Shown piece by piece: positions 1-11,267 of a stretch of DNA of 64,000 bases. Position 1 is the first letter of the stretch. Each line of letters starts with the position of its first letter. This stretch comes from Pilatotrama ljubarskyi (taxonomy: Eukaryota > Basidiomycota > Agaricomycetes > Polyporales > Polyporaceae). The notes under the pieces were generated by a model. The model had not been told where the DNA came from. It worked only from the letters and a program-made list of their open reading frames with translations, and made no database searches. The position numbers and the translations under genes were made by a program. The stretch spans positions 124,001-188,000 of the forward strand of contig MU277719.1 in NCBI GenBank assembly GCA_022385805.1, given 5' to 3'.

Positions 1-3000
1 GTGGTCAGTTTCGGTAATAGTAAGCACTACACGGGCACCTACGAAGAGCGGGAAGCTGTATCCGATGACCACGACGATCATCGCGGTCACGCAGAGGGTC
101 CTGACGGAGTTTTGAATGACCTGCACAGGGTGAGCGAACACGTTACGTAGTGAGACGGGACGTGAGTGCCTACCCGAGCCAAAATCATGTCGACCACATA
201 TGTATCGCGAGAGAACAAGTTGAGAATCCTGCAAGACATTTTCAATATACTGCATGTACACCGTGGCATCGGGGACGTACCTGCCAGTGGGCGTGAGCTC
301 GAAGAACGTGAGCGGTGCATGCATGATTGCGTTCAACATCTGTTCTTCTTTCAGTATGGCGTTTTCCATACAGCTTCGCCGGTACTTACCGCATCGTGCA
401 GCCTCCTCGCACTCCTGATCGAGCACAACACCCAGATCAGGATCGCCGCCGCAGTGCCCAGTAGAGTCGACGAAAGCGAGAATAGGCCGTATCCCAGCAG
501 ATATACTCCCGCGCCCGCGTTGTCGCCCGCCTCCCTATTATGCTCGCCCCAAGCCCTCAGCGTATTGTTGCCCAACAGCGAAGCGATCTGCTGCAATATC
601 GTCGCGACGATGAACGCGCCGAATCCAGCCTTGGACGCCGCCTCGACGTAGCGCAGGTACACTTCCTGCTTCACGCGGCCCTGTTCGGTGTGCTCCTTGG
701 TCGGGCCGTCGGAGGCGGTGCGCGTAGGCAACGCGTCTTCGAGGACGGCTTTGCCAAAGGACTTGCGCCGGATGAGCGTCTTGTCGACTTTCTCGAGCTT
801 CTCGTCCGTAAGCTCCTCTTTCGAGTCGACAGCGGTCTCGCCCTCGGACGAAGGCGTAGCTGAGAAGCCTGTGATGAACGGGGTGGTTGTGCCGGATGCG
901 AGGGACGCGGTCAGGTTTCCGTGTCCCTTGCTAGAAAATCACGTCAGAGTGAGCGATGCGCTAGCTATGAAGCGACATGAAGCGGGCGCATACATGAGCT
1001 TGTGCAGGTTCGTCTGGGGATTGCTGACCAGCTCGGCGTACGTCCCGCTTTCGAGGATGACACCGCGGCGCATGTACAGGATGTGGTTGAACTGCTTCAG
1101 GAAATGGATACTGTTCGTCACCACGATTCTCGCCTTGGTAGCTAAAATTCCGTTGGGGCCGATGACATGGTCTGCAGCCACATCAGCATTGATCGACGGC
1201 GAAGTCGAGACAATGGCGACGTACCGAAGACATGCTTCGCTACATGCGAGTCCAAAGCGGCTAGGACGTCGTCAAGGATTACGCTGCAAATTGGTCAGTA
1301 TATGGTCGAATGGGCGAATCGAGAATACTCACATATCAGCTCTAGCATATACGGCACGCGCCAATGCAACCCGAGCACGCTGGCCACCACTCAGCTATAA
1401 TCCGGGTTTAGAGTGGCGTCCAAGATGTAGCATGGATGTACGCCTTACAGTGATTCCTGTAAGCAGGTCCATAAGCATGGCTGACAGACCATAGCAAAGG
1501 AGAATACGTACCTTTCTCTCCGACTTCAGTCATATCACCATTCGGCAGCAGGGCTAAGTCTGGGCGCAGAGCACACGCTACACAACCCAGTGAATACCAG
1601 TCTGCACCGAGATGGGGATGATTTACCATCTAGTACTATATTATAGAACTCTTCGTCGTATCTATGTGAAAATAGGATATTGTCTCTGATCGTTGCACTC
1701 ATAATCCTATGCGAGCATCAGGACCACATCAACAACTTGCGTGCAGAGGTAAACGTACCAGGGATTCTGCGGCGCATAAGAAATAGTGCCCATGACCTTG
1801 ACTTCTCCATCGGTGCGTAGCATCTCGCCAATGATAGCAGAGAGCAAGCTCGTCTACAGTATCACTCTAGTTTCTGCACAAGCAATATGAAGACCGGCAG
1901 ACGCACCTTTCCAGCGCCCACACGTCCAAGGATACCGACCAGCTCGCCCTTGCGCACGGTCAAGTTGATGTCCTCCAGAGTTGGCGAGGCAGACTCCTTG
2001 TTCCAGCGGAACTCCCCATTCGTGATAGACACGACCACGTCGCCGACATCGACGTCCTCTTTGGTGACGGTCTGTCGCACGTCCGGCTGGAGCTCATCGG
2101 ATTTGAAGAATGCCGAAAGGCGCTTGACGGAGACCATCGCTTCGATGATGTTGGACGTGACCATGCTGAACTATAGGTTGTGCAAACTATCAGGACAATC
2201 TGTCTACGCGCAGAATCGACGGTGGAGCTTGCCATGTTGAGCGGGAATTGGAGCAGCATGTACAAGGAGATGGCAGGGAAGATCTTGTCAGAGGTCAATG
2301 GCGTATCCGAAGTGTACGCAGCCACCGCAAATGAGCTGAACGCGACAAGCACTGGGTGAACAGATCAGCCACCCCGTAGCATGTTCATTCCATACTGACA
2401 TACGTGGAATACCGCTCCAGAGAGAAGTGTTCAGGGACTGTGAAGCAATGAGTATCGATAGCTGTCAATGCACTAGCGACGACTTACGGTAACGATACCG
2501 ATCTTGCGGAGCATCCTCAGCTCCTGGTTGTTCCTCACTTCGGATACCCACCGCATGAACGCGTTCTCCCAAGCATACAGCTTGATGCTACCATGCGCGT
2601 TCAGCACACAATACTCGTAAGACAAGATCAAGGCACAGCATACCTGCGGATGTTGGCAAGTAGGTCAGACATGAGGCGCGTCCGCTTGTCCCTGTTCTTC
2701 ATCTGCTTCTCCTGCAGCCGCTTGAGCAGCCGCGCGATCAGCGTGTTCAGAGGGATGGACACGATCATAATGGCGACCCCGACGAATGCGGGCCATCCGA
2801 GGATATTGTAAAGTGAGATGAAGGCAAGAGTAATCTGCGCGTTCACTGTTAGAAGCCTGAACTGGTCTCCGGACACTGAAGAAACTCTTGCCTGGAAGGG
2901 ACCGGAGATGGAGATGAGGCCGTACGTGCAGAGGTCCTGTAGACGCATAGCGTCGACGGACATCAAGTTCACGATGTCGCCCGACGCGCTACTCCGCCCG

Positions 3001-4260
3001 TCGTTCGAGAGTATGAGGGCCTTCTGGTAGATCGCGGTGATGAGTCCAGACCGAACCCTCATACCGGTCTCGAAGCAGTGTTGGAAGTACTATTTGGCAC
3101 ACAGCTTCAGTATGGGAGATTCGGACGAGGAGAAGCACGTCTACCTGGTGCAGGACGATAGTCTGAATCATAGAAGCCCCGAACATGATGGCGGCTATAG
3201 CAAATCCTTCGACCGCTGTAGGTGGGTTCCCGTCAGACGCCTTCGCGGTCTGATACTTCGCGATGTACGACAAGAGCCAACGCAGCAATTGGGGCTGCAG
3301 GAATGCAAGGCAATCCTGGATGATCTTCAAACCAAGGGCGAAGGCATACGGACCGCCGTAAGCCGTGAACAGAGCGACCCAAAGCGATGAGCTGATGGTC
3401 GCCGTTAGTACAGGTTCACTACAACATATCTGTGGGGACATACTGTTTGCGCATGGCTTTCTTCAGCTTCTCGCCTAGTGCACCCGCCTCGTCACTCGGC
3501 ACAAGTGCGGGAAGGTCGTCCTCCGTGATGTACTCGGAAGCGCCCTTCCTCATGAGCGTGTCCATCCACATGAAGCTCCATTTACTGAAGATGTTCGCTG
3601 TAAGGAGAGGACTTTCTACATGTCCCTTCACGAAGTGTTCTGGGCGGTCTTCCTCCGTAAACTCCGTGCCAAGACATTCTAACGCGAATGCAGCGAGTCC
3701 AAGAAGCGTCACGGCCCCTCTAATGACGACTACTGGAAGGAGTGCGACCGGGGAGATCGTAAGGCTAGTCCGCGCCCAGATGAGTATTGCAATAGCGTAA
3801 ATTGGCCAGAAGAGGAGGACGAGTGAGGACGAAGCGCGCGTCCGCAGGTGGTTCAAAGACACGAGGAAGGGCGAGATGAGCAACGCGATAATCTCTAACG
3901 CGTACGACGCGATGAAGACGACCGGTCTACGGGTGACAAGCACGAGGATTAGGTTGGCACAGCTCGCGGCACACGCGAGGGACAGAAGCAGCTATAGATC
4001 GCAGGGCCATGAGAACAGTGCACGCATCTAGATCAGCACAACTTTCTTACCAGCTTCGTCCGCAAGACCCATATGCTCTTCCTGCTCCGTACGCGGACCT
4101 CTTGGGAACGCGTCACCCAACATGATACGCCAGCACAGAGGATATAGAGCGCCAAGAGCGGTGAGAGAACGGCGCCCTCCTCGAAACACGGCGTTAGGTC
4201 GAACGGGCGAATCCGCGAAGCTGGGGTCCAGCCTTCTGGATCACCGCGGCACGACAGCAT
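1..4260 (-). CDS. ABCC-family (MRP/YCF1-type) ABC transporter, 3' end beyond window
   Basis: Full-size ABC exporter of the multidrug-resistance-associated type, which in fungi pumps glutathione conjugates and other organic anions, usually across the vacuolar membrane. The N-terminus at 4260 shows the TMD0 start typical of the family (CRGDPEGW, then RPFDLTPCFEEG). Further hydrophobic segments and the first membrane domain follow at about 3940-2260. NBD1 lies at about 2050-1000: Walker A GRVGAGK is split by an intron at 1912, LSGGQ lies at 1394-1380, and Walker B ILDD with the D-loop ALDSH lies near 1270-1240. An acidic/basic linker is at about 930-690, and the second membrane domain starts at about 600 and is cut by the window edge. 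NBD2 is not seen. More than a dozen short introns interrupt it, including a pair around an 8-nt exon. Family assignment is firm; the substrate is unknown. Confidence 0.9.
1449..1456 (-). other. 8-nt microexon of the ABCC transporter gene
   Basis: On the minus strand this octamer lies between acceptor CTTACAG and donor GTAAGG. The flanking introns are 1457-1511 (55 bp, GT-AG) and 1395-1448 (54 bp, GT-AG). It completes the codons that turn VGEKG into VGEKGIT directly ahead of LSGGQ, the arrangement expected in NBD1. Skipping it would delete these residues and shift the frame. Confidence 0.85.
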
Positions 4261-4929
4261 CGTCGAGAGCGGGGTGAGAGAGAATGGCGACAGCGAGCAC
4301 GTAGAAAGCGTCGGCGATGGCGTGAGTTGCGCAGTCTTTAACCGTCCGAGTTCGTCTGCGAAGCGAGTCGGGCCTTGCTGACCTTCCCTGCCGCCTCTGC
4401 CGCGGGCGGTTGGTGACTAACGTCATGGTCGCCCCGGTCCGCTCGATGCCGCGCACTTTTCTTGTCCCAAACTCTCGGAGCGCCTCGTGCTACCAATCAC
4501 CTCGCCGCGCTTACTCGCGCCGCTTTACTAGCCTCATCGGTGCACTTGCCCTACGGCCCGCCGTTCTTTCTTGACCCACCGCCGCCTCGCTTCGCTCACA
4601 TATTGTCACAATCATTGTCTGGGAGTGCGTCTCAATGTTTAGTTCAACTCCAAGTTGTTGGTCGAAGCCCCGAGGCACCCTTACCCCAGAACATGCTGAG
4701 TGTGGCGGAGGTGTGGCAGAGGCGCCTCATACCTTTATACTGCTGTCCTATGTAGGCAGCCGGTGGTCCGAAACCAAACAAGACTCAAGGACCCGTTATT
4801 CCAGTCTAGTAAGTCTGCTCTACCTCGTCTAAGTACACCAAACGCCCCCCTTTGCTTCACCGTACGGCTGATCTCTAGCACCCATGCCGGAGCGATAACG
4901 TCAACGTCCAGACGACCGTTGAATAATGG
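4261..4929. other. Intergenic region, 5' flank of the ABCC gene
   Basis: Between the ABCC start codon and the stop codon of the upstream glycosidase. It is pyrimidine-rich in places and presumably carries the ABCC promoter. I see no gene, repeat or clear TATA box in it. Confidence 0.5.
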
Positions 4930-6551
4930 CTAGTCAAAATGCACGTTGAGATCAGCCAAACGGCGATGGCCAGTCGACCAGTAGCCTTGAAGCTCATCGG
5001 ACGGGAACTTCTCCCCGATCACACGCCCGCCGTGCAGACCTTCAGCTGCGAAGCCACAGATACGCATATACCTGGAGTATCGGGTTAGCTCGAAGCAGTC
5101 GGATACGAGCTGTCACTGACCAGTCCTCATCCATATCCTCCTCTTCCAAGGCCATAAAGCGGTACTTCTCGTGAACCGGTAGTCGTCGCTCGCTGGACAC
5201 AACCGGCATGAGTGCTGTCCCTTCGTCATATCTGCAAGCCACCGTCCTAAGTGACGTGTCCCAAAGGCCTCGCATGAAGACGCTGACTCACCCGTCCCAC
5301 ATCGCGCCAAATATCGTCCGCACGCTGTAACGCCTGCCAAACACCGTCCGCACGCTGTGACGCCTAAGGTTGAACAGTTGTCGCCACATGAAATGTCCTC
5401 CCTTCCGGGGACAGTCGTTCCAACCTAACCTGCCCTCCGAAAGATTATGCGCCTGATGGACTCGTGAGCCAGTGGGTCGCTCATCAATGCCAACCGTGGG
5501 CTCACAGAGCGACCAGGAAAGATGACCGGGATGTAATCGATCGTCCTCATTGACCCTGGGATGCGTTCTGCCAACTCGTTGTGCTGCTTGATCAGCTCCA
5601 GGTCTCCCTTGATTGTCTCCTGCTCAAATCGGTCCGCCTCCCCCTCATTTCTATACTCCCCGACCGTCCAAGGGGAGATTGCGTCGAATTCCCCCAACCA
5701 GACCCTCATGAACTCCGGATCAGGGTCAACATCCATGGCGCTCGTCCGCCAATGTGCAGGTACACCAGCCACGATGTACGCACCCCCAGGCGTATTGTCA
5801 CGCATGAAGCGAGCCACGGCACGCACCATCGAGGGCGAATGTTGAGCATCGGACAAGCTGAAACCCTTGAGCGCGACTACTGGGCGACCCTGTTCTCGGA
5901 GGTACGCACGGCTGTCGAGGACCGCCTTGTCGCGGATGAGATGCATCCAGTCCTGCTCGAGCACGCGCTGGAGGCGATCGGGGGCTACGCCGGACACGTC
6001 GTACCTGTTGCCGTTTGCGAACTGAGACACTCGGTAGCGGCGATTGGGAGCACGCACATTATCGCGAAGACGCGTCCTTCTTTCTCGGCCGATTCCATGA
6101 CCTTGTCCCCGACCTCATCTCTCAAGTTCCTTAGCGCTTCATTTCCCAGCTCCAAATCCGTCTCGCCCATGGCTCGCTGCAGGAACGCCCCGTCGACTCC
6201 ATACACTGCCATCCAGTGGAAGTGCCTTCGGACAGTCTTTCGATCCCTCGACGAGAAGAGCATCACCGACACGCCGTCCGTACGCTTCAGACCCGGGACG
6301 CGGAACATCTCCGTGGGCGTGTAGTTGGCGAACGAGGACCAAAGATCCGGCCAGAGATCGATGTTCGGGTGTCCTCCGTCAGGGATCGGGCGGTTGAACC
6401 AATGAAGCCAACCCTTGTGGGTGAGTGCGAGCGAATCGACATATGCGTCTCCTGCGCAGGTGTACCAGCCTTGATAACCTACGAGGAATTTGCCGTGGAT
6501 GGTGCTAGGATCGGCGCGCTTGAGTACGCTTCCCGTAGATAGACTTGCCAT
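4930..6551 (-). CDS. GH99/GH71-like glycoside hydrolase-like protein
   Basis: Uncharacterised fungal protein of the GH99/GH71-like group, often labelled xylosidase/arabinosidase; the substrate is not established. Five exons give 468 codons: 6551-6058, 6004-5506, 5452-5292, 5231-5121 and 5071-4930, with introns of 49-60 bp. Family hallmarks in order: GKFLVGYQGWYTC at the start, DLWPD, LFSSRDRKTV.RHFHWM..YGVDGAFLQR, YDVSG, AISPWTVG, YIPVIFPG, GYDEGTALM, and near the end ICGFAAEGL and LQGYWSTGHR. The start follows an in-frame stop, and no signal peptide is visible. A TATA-like box lies at 6646-6651, and a 12-codon upstream ORF (6614-6576) occupies the leader. Exon 3 holds a 30-bp in-frame tandem duplication. 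Confidence 0.82.
5306..5365 (-). repeat. 30-bp in-frame tandem duplication in the glycosidase gene
   Basis: Two adjacent 30-bp units (5306-5335 and 5336-5365) differ at three positions. Translated on the minus strand they give RRHSVRTVFG followed by RRYSVRTIFG, just before GAMWDGYDEGTA. Related proteins, from family memory, would have a single copy here. Confidence 0.85.
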
Positions 6552-7100
6552 GGATGTCGGATCGCAAGGAATGTACTAGGGTAGCAAGAACGAAGGCTGC
6601 AGCAGGGTGAGCATAGCAGGGGAGCAGGACGAAGCTAAGACGTGCTTTATATCCCATGGCTAATCGGATGGTAGGACAGTCACTTCATGTCTATATCCGT
6701 TGATATCTCCGGATATTGCAATTACAGTGGATTGCAGGGAAATCAGCACGGATGAGACATGGTGCTGTGTAAGTTGTTGACGATCTCAGTTTGGCCGCTT
6801 CACGCACACCGCCATGGCCCAACGTGCCGAGCCACGTACGCTAGTGCACTGGATCAAGGAAGCACAGCATCGGTGTTTCCGCATCGAGCCTTGACGCGTA
6901 CACAGATACAGACATCGCCTCCCCTCCCGGGTGTCGAAATCTGTGGTGCTGTAAGTATTCGGCGTGGTCAGCTATCGGATAGGTTCGCCTCCCGGAGATC
7001 CATTCACGTGTCTTACTGTACATTGATTGGTTTGCTCTTTCAACCCAAGACCCACACAGTCCATTTGCATGCGCATCACCACCCATTCAAATTCAATCCT
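6552..7100. other. Intergenic region between the glycosidase and UCH genes
   Basis: Promoter of the GH99-like gene plus the 3' flank of the UCH gene. Apart from the TATA-like box and an upstream ORF (6576-6614) I see nothing. The long plus-strand ORF starting here is an antisense shadow of UCH exons. Confidence 0.5.
6646..6651 (-). promoter_or_regulatory. TATA-like box of the GH99-like gene
   Basis: On the minus strand GATATAAAG lies 95 bp upstream of the start codon at 6551. This places the likely transcription start near 6615, close to the small upstream ORF. Confidence 0.45.
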
Positions 7101-8330
7101 TCACTCCGGGCTCGGACCACCACAAAGGGCAATCATGCTGAAGTGCATGCTCGCCGTATGAGCCACGTACGTATTCCTCACGAACTTCGCCACGTCCTGA
7201 CAGCAGGCCAGATGTGTTGTCAGCTGTATCCTATCACACTCGCGAAGATGCGGCTTGGTAGGAACCCTACTGACCTCCAAGAACTTCGTGGCCGGGCCGC
7301 GGTCAATCGGCCCCGCCCGACGGCCATCGAGCTCGATAATCCGCATGCCTTCAGGGGATACAGGTGTCTCCGTCTCCCTGGATGGCGGCATGGGGGCCTG
7401 GATGAAGCAAGTAAAGTGGAGATCGGTGTCGAGGTCTGTCGGCACCGCGGTCTGACCCCCGGACGCTGCGTCCGCGTGGATATTGGCGAAGAGAGGGGTC
7501 GTTTCGAGGATCTTGGCACGCTCGTCAGGTGTCTTGTCTGCAATTGGGACGATTAGGATAATCATTCGTCGGCGTCCTGCGTTGTGGGGCTTCACAGTCA
7601 TCACGAGCGCGCACCTTTGCATATCTCGATGAACTTCTCGATGGGACTCTCAGGCGCAAAGGTAACGTCTGACTAGATAGCGCAAATCAGCACACACCTC
7701 CGCTCTCGCTCACACATGATGAGAGCTCACGTTGATCAGTGCGTGCAAAAGGGCGATCGTGCCACAGGCATTCGATATCTGTAAGCTCGCGAACGTTAGA
7801 GACGACAGTCTGCCCAACGCATGCGATACGGGGTACCGTTTGCTTGATCCAGAAGACGGTCGGATCGATCGCGTTTTGGCCATTAGCGGCGATCTGCGCA
7901 TCCTCGTCTCGTCGCCGCTGCTCGTATGGGTCCGTGATCGGGAAGAGCAGGATGACCGCCTTCACCGGCTGCGTCACCATTCCCAGGAGCTGTCATAGGT
8001 CGGGTAACGATGAAGATCGTAGGCGAGACTCAGTTCAGGCTGGGGTGACCTACTTCGGGATCGAGGCCGTAAATGTCTTCGAAGTGAGCCTGGCTTTCAA
8101 TCAACCCGGCTTTGACCGCCCACTGGCATGTGGCCCGTGAATTGAGCAGGTGTGCAGGCTTCGGATGGGAAGGATGGGACCTGCCTTGGTCAAGACCTAA
8201 AGCAGTGTCTTGATGTCAGCAAATATTTCTCGCTACCACATTGTAGAGTACTATTACGTGCCTCTGGGTTGCTCTCGAGCGGGATCCAGCGGCCGCCGCC
8301 AGAACTGTTGTCAGCCTTTGCTTCCGACAT
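7101..8330 (-). CDS. YUH1: Ubiquitin C-terminal hydrolase, UCHL3/YUH1 type (peptidase C12)
   Basis: Cysteine protease that removes small adducts from the C-terminus of ubiquitin or NEDD8. Eight exons give 255 residues, the normal family size: 8330-8262, 8196-8185, 8122-8054, 7989-7837, 7778-7731, 7672-7615, 7537-7275 and 7196-7101. Landmarks: RWIPLESNPE at the N-terminus, FEDIYGLDPELLGMV, VKAVILLFPIT, oxyanion Gln in WIKQT, nucleophile Cys in ISNACGTI, catalytic His in TDLHF and Asp in IIELDGR, so all four active-site residues are present. The second exon is only 12 nt (VLTK) and both introns around it use GC donors. Aligned to human UCHL3 from memory, this splice gives an ungapped N-terminus. 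The upstream flank is a transposon-like element. Confidence 0.88.
8185..8196 (-). other. 12-nt microexon between two GC-AG introns (UCH gene)
   Basis: On the minus strand the exon reads GTCTTGACCAAG (VLTK). The upstream intron 8197-8261 starts GCACGT after GAG and ends TTTAG; the downstream intron 8123-8184 starts GCAGGT after AAG and ends GCCAG. No GT donor gives an open frame, whereas these junctions keep phase 0 and match the UCHL3 length exactly. Confidence 0.75.
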
Positions 8331-8389
8331 GGTGGGTATACAAGTGCAAGTTGTGCGCGCGGCCGCAGCTGTCAGTAGTAGGTAACTTA

Positions 8390-9254
8390 CTATAACCGAC
8401 CCGGATTTGGGACGCTCATCAAAAATAAGAGCCGGGTTCTCTTCCAACTCAAGTTATTCCTTCCGCACCCTCATAGATGTGTGTGCCACCTAGATCTGTA
8501 ACCCCTCCATATATATTTTTTTGGGATCTGTACATCAGAACGCTCTGCGTTGCGTGAGGACCCGGAATTTGGACGACCTGACGGGTGAGCTGGTCACGTA
8601 TGTCACGATGCCGAGCTGTGCCGAATGAGATCTCCGATTCGATCTATTACAGGAGACTTGCCGGGACCGCCGGCCGCCGACCACCTCCTTTAAGGGACGA
8701 TGGCTTGCTTAGGCCTGGTCATATTGCGTCTGTATTTTGGAGCAAGAAGCAATTCAGTAGACGTGCACAGCAGAGGTATGAGCACGAGGGGAGGCAATGA
8801 CTTCGCGTGCACAGATGCGAGTGCACGCCGAGATGGGGTTTAAACTCCGACACATGCCTCAGCCACAGCTACGGCACTGAATGTCACGCTTTCACTTCCT
8901 GCGTTCCTACAACACAGCAAACTCGCTGCTCAGACCTTAAGTAAACTCGAAATGTCACTTTTGGATGTATTATGAGGTTTCATGAAGGAAGGAAGGGAGA
9001 GAACTAAGTAGAGCACTTGTTAGAGGAGGTTCATCCCACCGCGCGCTCGAGTGGACTGTCTTGGTATTCAAGTAACTCTCGTCTCTCTCCTCCTCCTCAT
9101 TTCGGATTTCCTCTTTACAGTGACACATTGTGAGACACCTACTCAGAGATCCCGATGCAAATCAGAAAAATCTAGCCAGCGGTTGAGTTGTGATAGCCAT
9201 TTGTCCAAAATCCGGGTCAGCGCCTAGTCCGTCCCAAATCCGGGTCGGTTATAG
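8390..9254. mobile_element. Non-autonomous Tc1/mariner-like element (MITE-like) with 25-bp TIRs
   Basis: Perfect 25-bp terminal inverted repeats at 8390-8414 and 9230-9254, beginning CTATAACCGACCCGGATTTG. Each is flanked by TA (8388-8389 and 9255-9256), the target duplication of Tc1/mariner elements. A 16-bp core, GACCCGGATTTGGGAC, is repeated inside: at 8398-8413 and 8559-8574 in one orientation, and at 9203-9218 and 9231-9246 in the other. That is an inverted-repeat/direct-repeat layout typical of transposase binding sites. I see no transposase ORF inside, so it would need enzyme from elsewhere. It fills most of the gap between the UCH start and the ZPR1 stop. Confidence 0.75.
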
Positions 9255-9515
9255 TACGGGCGATCGTCGATCAGCCACACGTTCCTTGGCGCTGCGGCAC
9301 AAAGACGACCGACGTCATCGATTCCCGCCAACTTCTCGAGGTGAAGACACTACAGCATGCCTTGCAATGTCCGTACCACACGCGAGTTCGGTTTGCAAAG
9401 TCACGATGCGATGTACATCTTGTTCAGTACTTCTACTTGATACAATCTCTACGACTATCGTACAGTACTTTTCCCCGGATTATAGTCCAGCTCATATTCT
9501 ACTGCTACAAGTAGT

Positions 9516-11267
9516 TCATGACGACTTCGCCTCACCCTCCTTCTCCGCCGCTGGCACATCCTTCGATTCCTCTGGTTTCGAAGCGTCCTGCTGAGCATCC
9601 TGCTCGTATCCCTCGACCTTCATGTCGTTCAGGCCCAGCTCCTCGTTCTGCTCCCACGTCCGCTCGTACGTCTCGATCGTCATGTTCGGGTCCGGATCGG
9701 GCGCGTAGAGGTTCTGCAGGTACGAGTTCGCGAGCGGGTCGTCGAGGATGACGGTAAACGGGCGCTCGACGTTCTTGACCGCTTTGAGCTTCTTGAGGAA
9801 CTGCTCGAACGCGTCCTTGTCGCCTCTCGAGTCGCCCGATGCGAACACCTTCTCGGAGAGCTCCTCGTAGATCTGGTCGAGGATACCCTCGAGCGTCGTG
9901 AAACGACCGCCGAGCGTACCGGCCTGGAGGACGAGCTCGATTTCGGGGATGCTCAGACCACAGGATTCGCTCTATCGCCGTGGTCAGCATATGTACCGCG
10001 TGTGTGCGCGTAGTCGTCACATACCTTCAGGATGTCGCGACTGAGATCCTCGCGATCCTCCACCTTGAGCGTGATGCGCTTGCCCTTGGGCGAGATGGCG
10101 GCGCCGGACTTGACCTCGTTGTCGCGATATCCGCACTTGTCGCAGTTTGTTGACATGATCAGAACATCCTACGTCACGTCTTTATCAGCCTGTTTCATTT
10201 GCGACGGAGGCGCAAACGTTACAAACCTTGAAGTACGGGATGTTGACCTTCTTGATCAGCGTGTTGCACGGGTGACCGCAACTTGAACAGGTACCGGGGA
10301 ACGTGAAGATCTCCTCGTTCTCGTTCAACGTCTGCTCGCTCGGCTGCTCCTCGCTCTCCTTCTTCTCCACAGCTTCCGACGGGGCCTCAGGCTCGTCTGG
10401 CGCGATGAGACCGAGCGCAATGTTCTGCTCGCGCGTCCTGTGGTACGTGCGCAAGTTCCATCTGGGGTCCGCCATGCTGCCGGAGAACTCGATGAACGAG
10501 TTGCCGGCGGGGTCGTCGAGGCGCACGGTGAAAGGCTGGAGGGGCTTATCGAGTTCGGATGCACGCTTGGGTGCCTTGACTTCCCCGGTGCCGTTATCGT
10601 CCGCATTCTCCTCCTCGTCGTCTCCTACGATGTCCCGACACCGCGCGAGGATGCCCTCGATCTTCTCGTACGCGGTTGGGTTCTCGACGCGGCGGAGAGG
10701 CTGATCGGCACTGAGGTCGGTTATGATGTCACGGATGAGGCCCTCGATGGTGGTGAGCTGACCGCGGCCGGGTGGGATGGTGAGCTCGATTTCGGGGATC
10801 TCGACGGTGCATGTGTTCGACTTCACGACCTGACGGTCCAAGTCTTCTCGGCCCAGCACGCGAACAGTGTAGACGGTGCCTTCGGCTATGAGGCGGTTTG
10901 CATGAGTATTTGGGACACTTCGGATGGTGATGAGCACTTACGTCGTATCGCGCCTGCCGACTGCACTTCATTGTTTGAAAAGCCGCAGTGCTCGCAGCGG
11001 AATGACATGACGATGATTTCGCGGAAGTAGGGGATCGATGTCAGGAGCAGTCTTGTTACTCCCTGAGAATCTGTATGTCAGAGAGGCCCAGGAGGAAGGA
11101 TGGTATGAACACACCTGCTGCTCGCATCGCATGCATAGAGACTCGATTTCCTGCACTGGTCGCTCCTCGTCGAGAGTGACCTCAACCGTCTGAGCCTCTA
11201 CGGGGAGTTTCTGCGTCTGGTCCACGACCGATCCGATCGCGGGGAAGAGCTCAGAGTTCGACGACAT
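9516..11267 (-). CDS. ZPR1: Zinc finger protein ZPR1
   Basis: Conserved eukaryotic ZPR1, which binds translation elongation factor eEF1A and acts in growth signalling and eEF1A folding. The start [13 protein letters not shown] is at 11267. The first C4 zinc finger reads CMRCEQQ, then [13 protein letters not shown], followed by the first ZPR1 domain ([23 protein letters not shown]). A second finger reads CSSCGHPC, then [17 protein letters not shown], and a second domain copy follows ([27 protein letters not shown]). This is the duplicated architecture of the family. An acidic Glu/Lys-rich tail ends at 9516. Short introns separate each finger half. It is divergent from the Nup35 gene with about 320 bp between start codons. 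Confidence 0.93.

Noticed and set aside
6759..7556. 265-codon plus-strand ORF
   Set aside because: Lies antisense to UCH exons and introns and has no domain; the minus-strand UCH gene explains the open frame.
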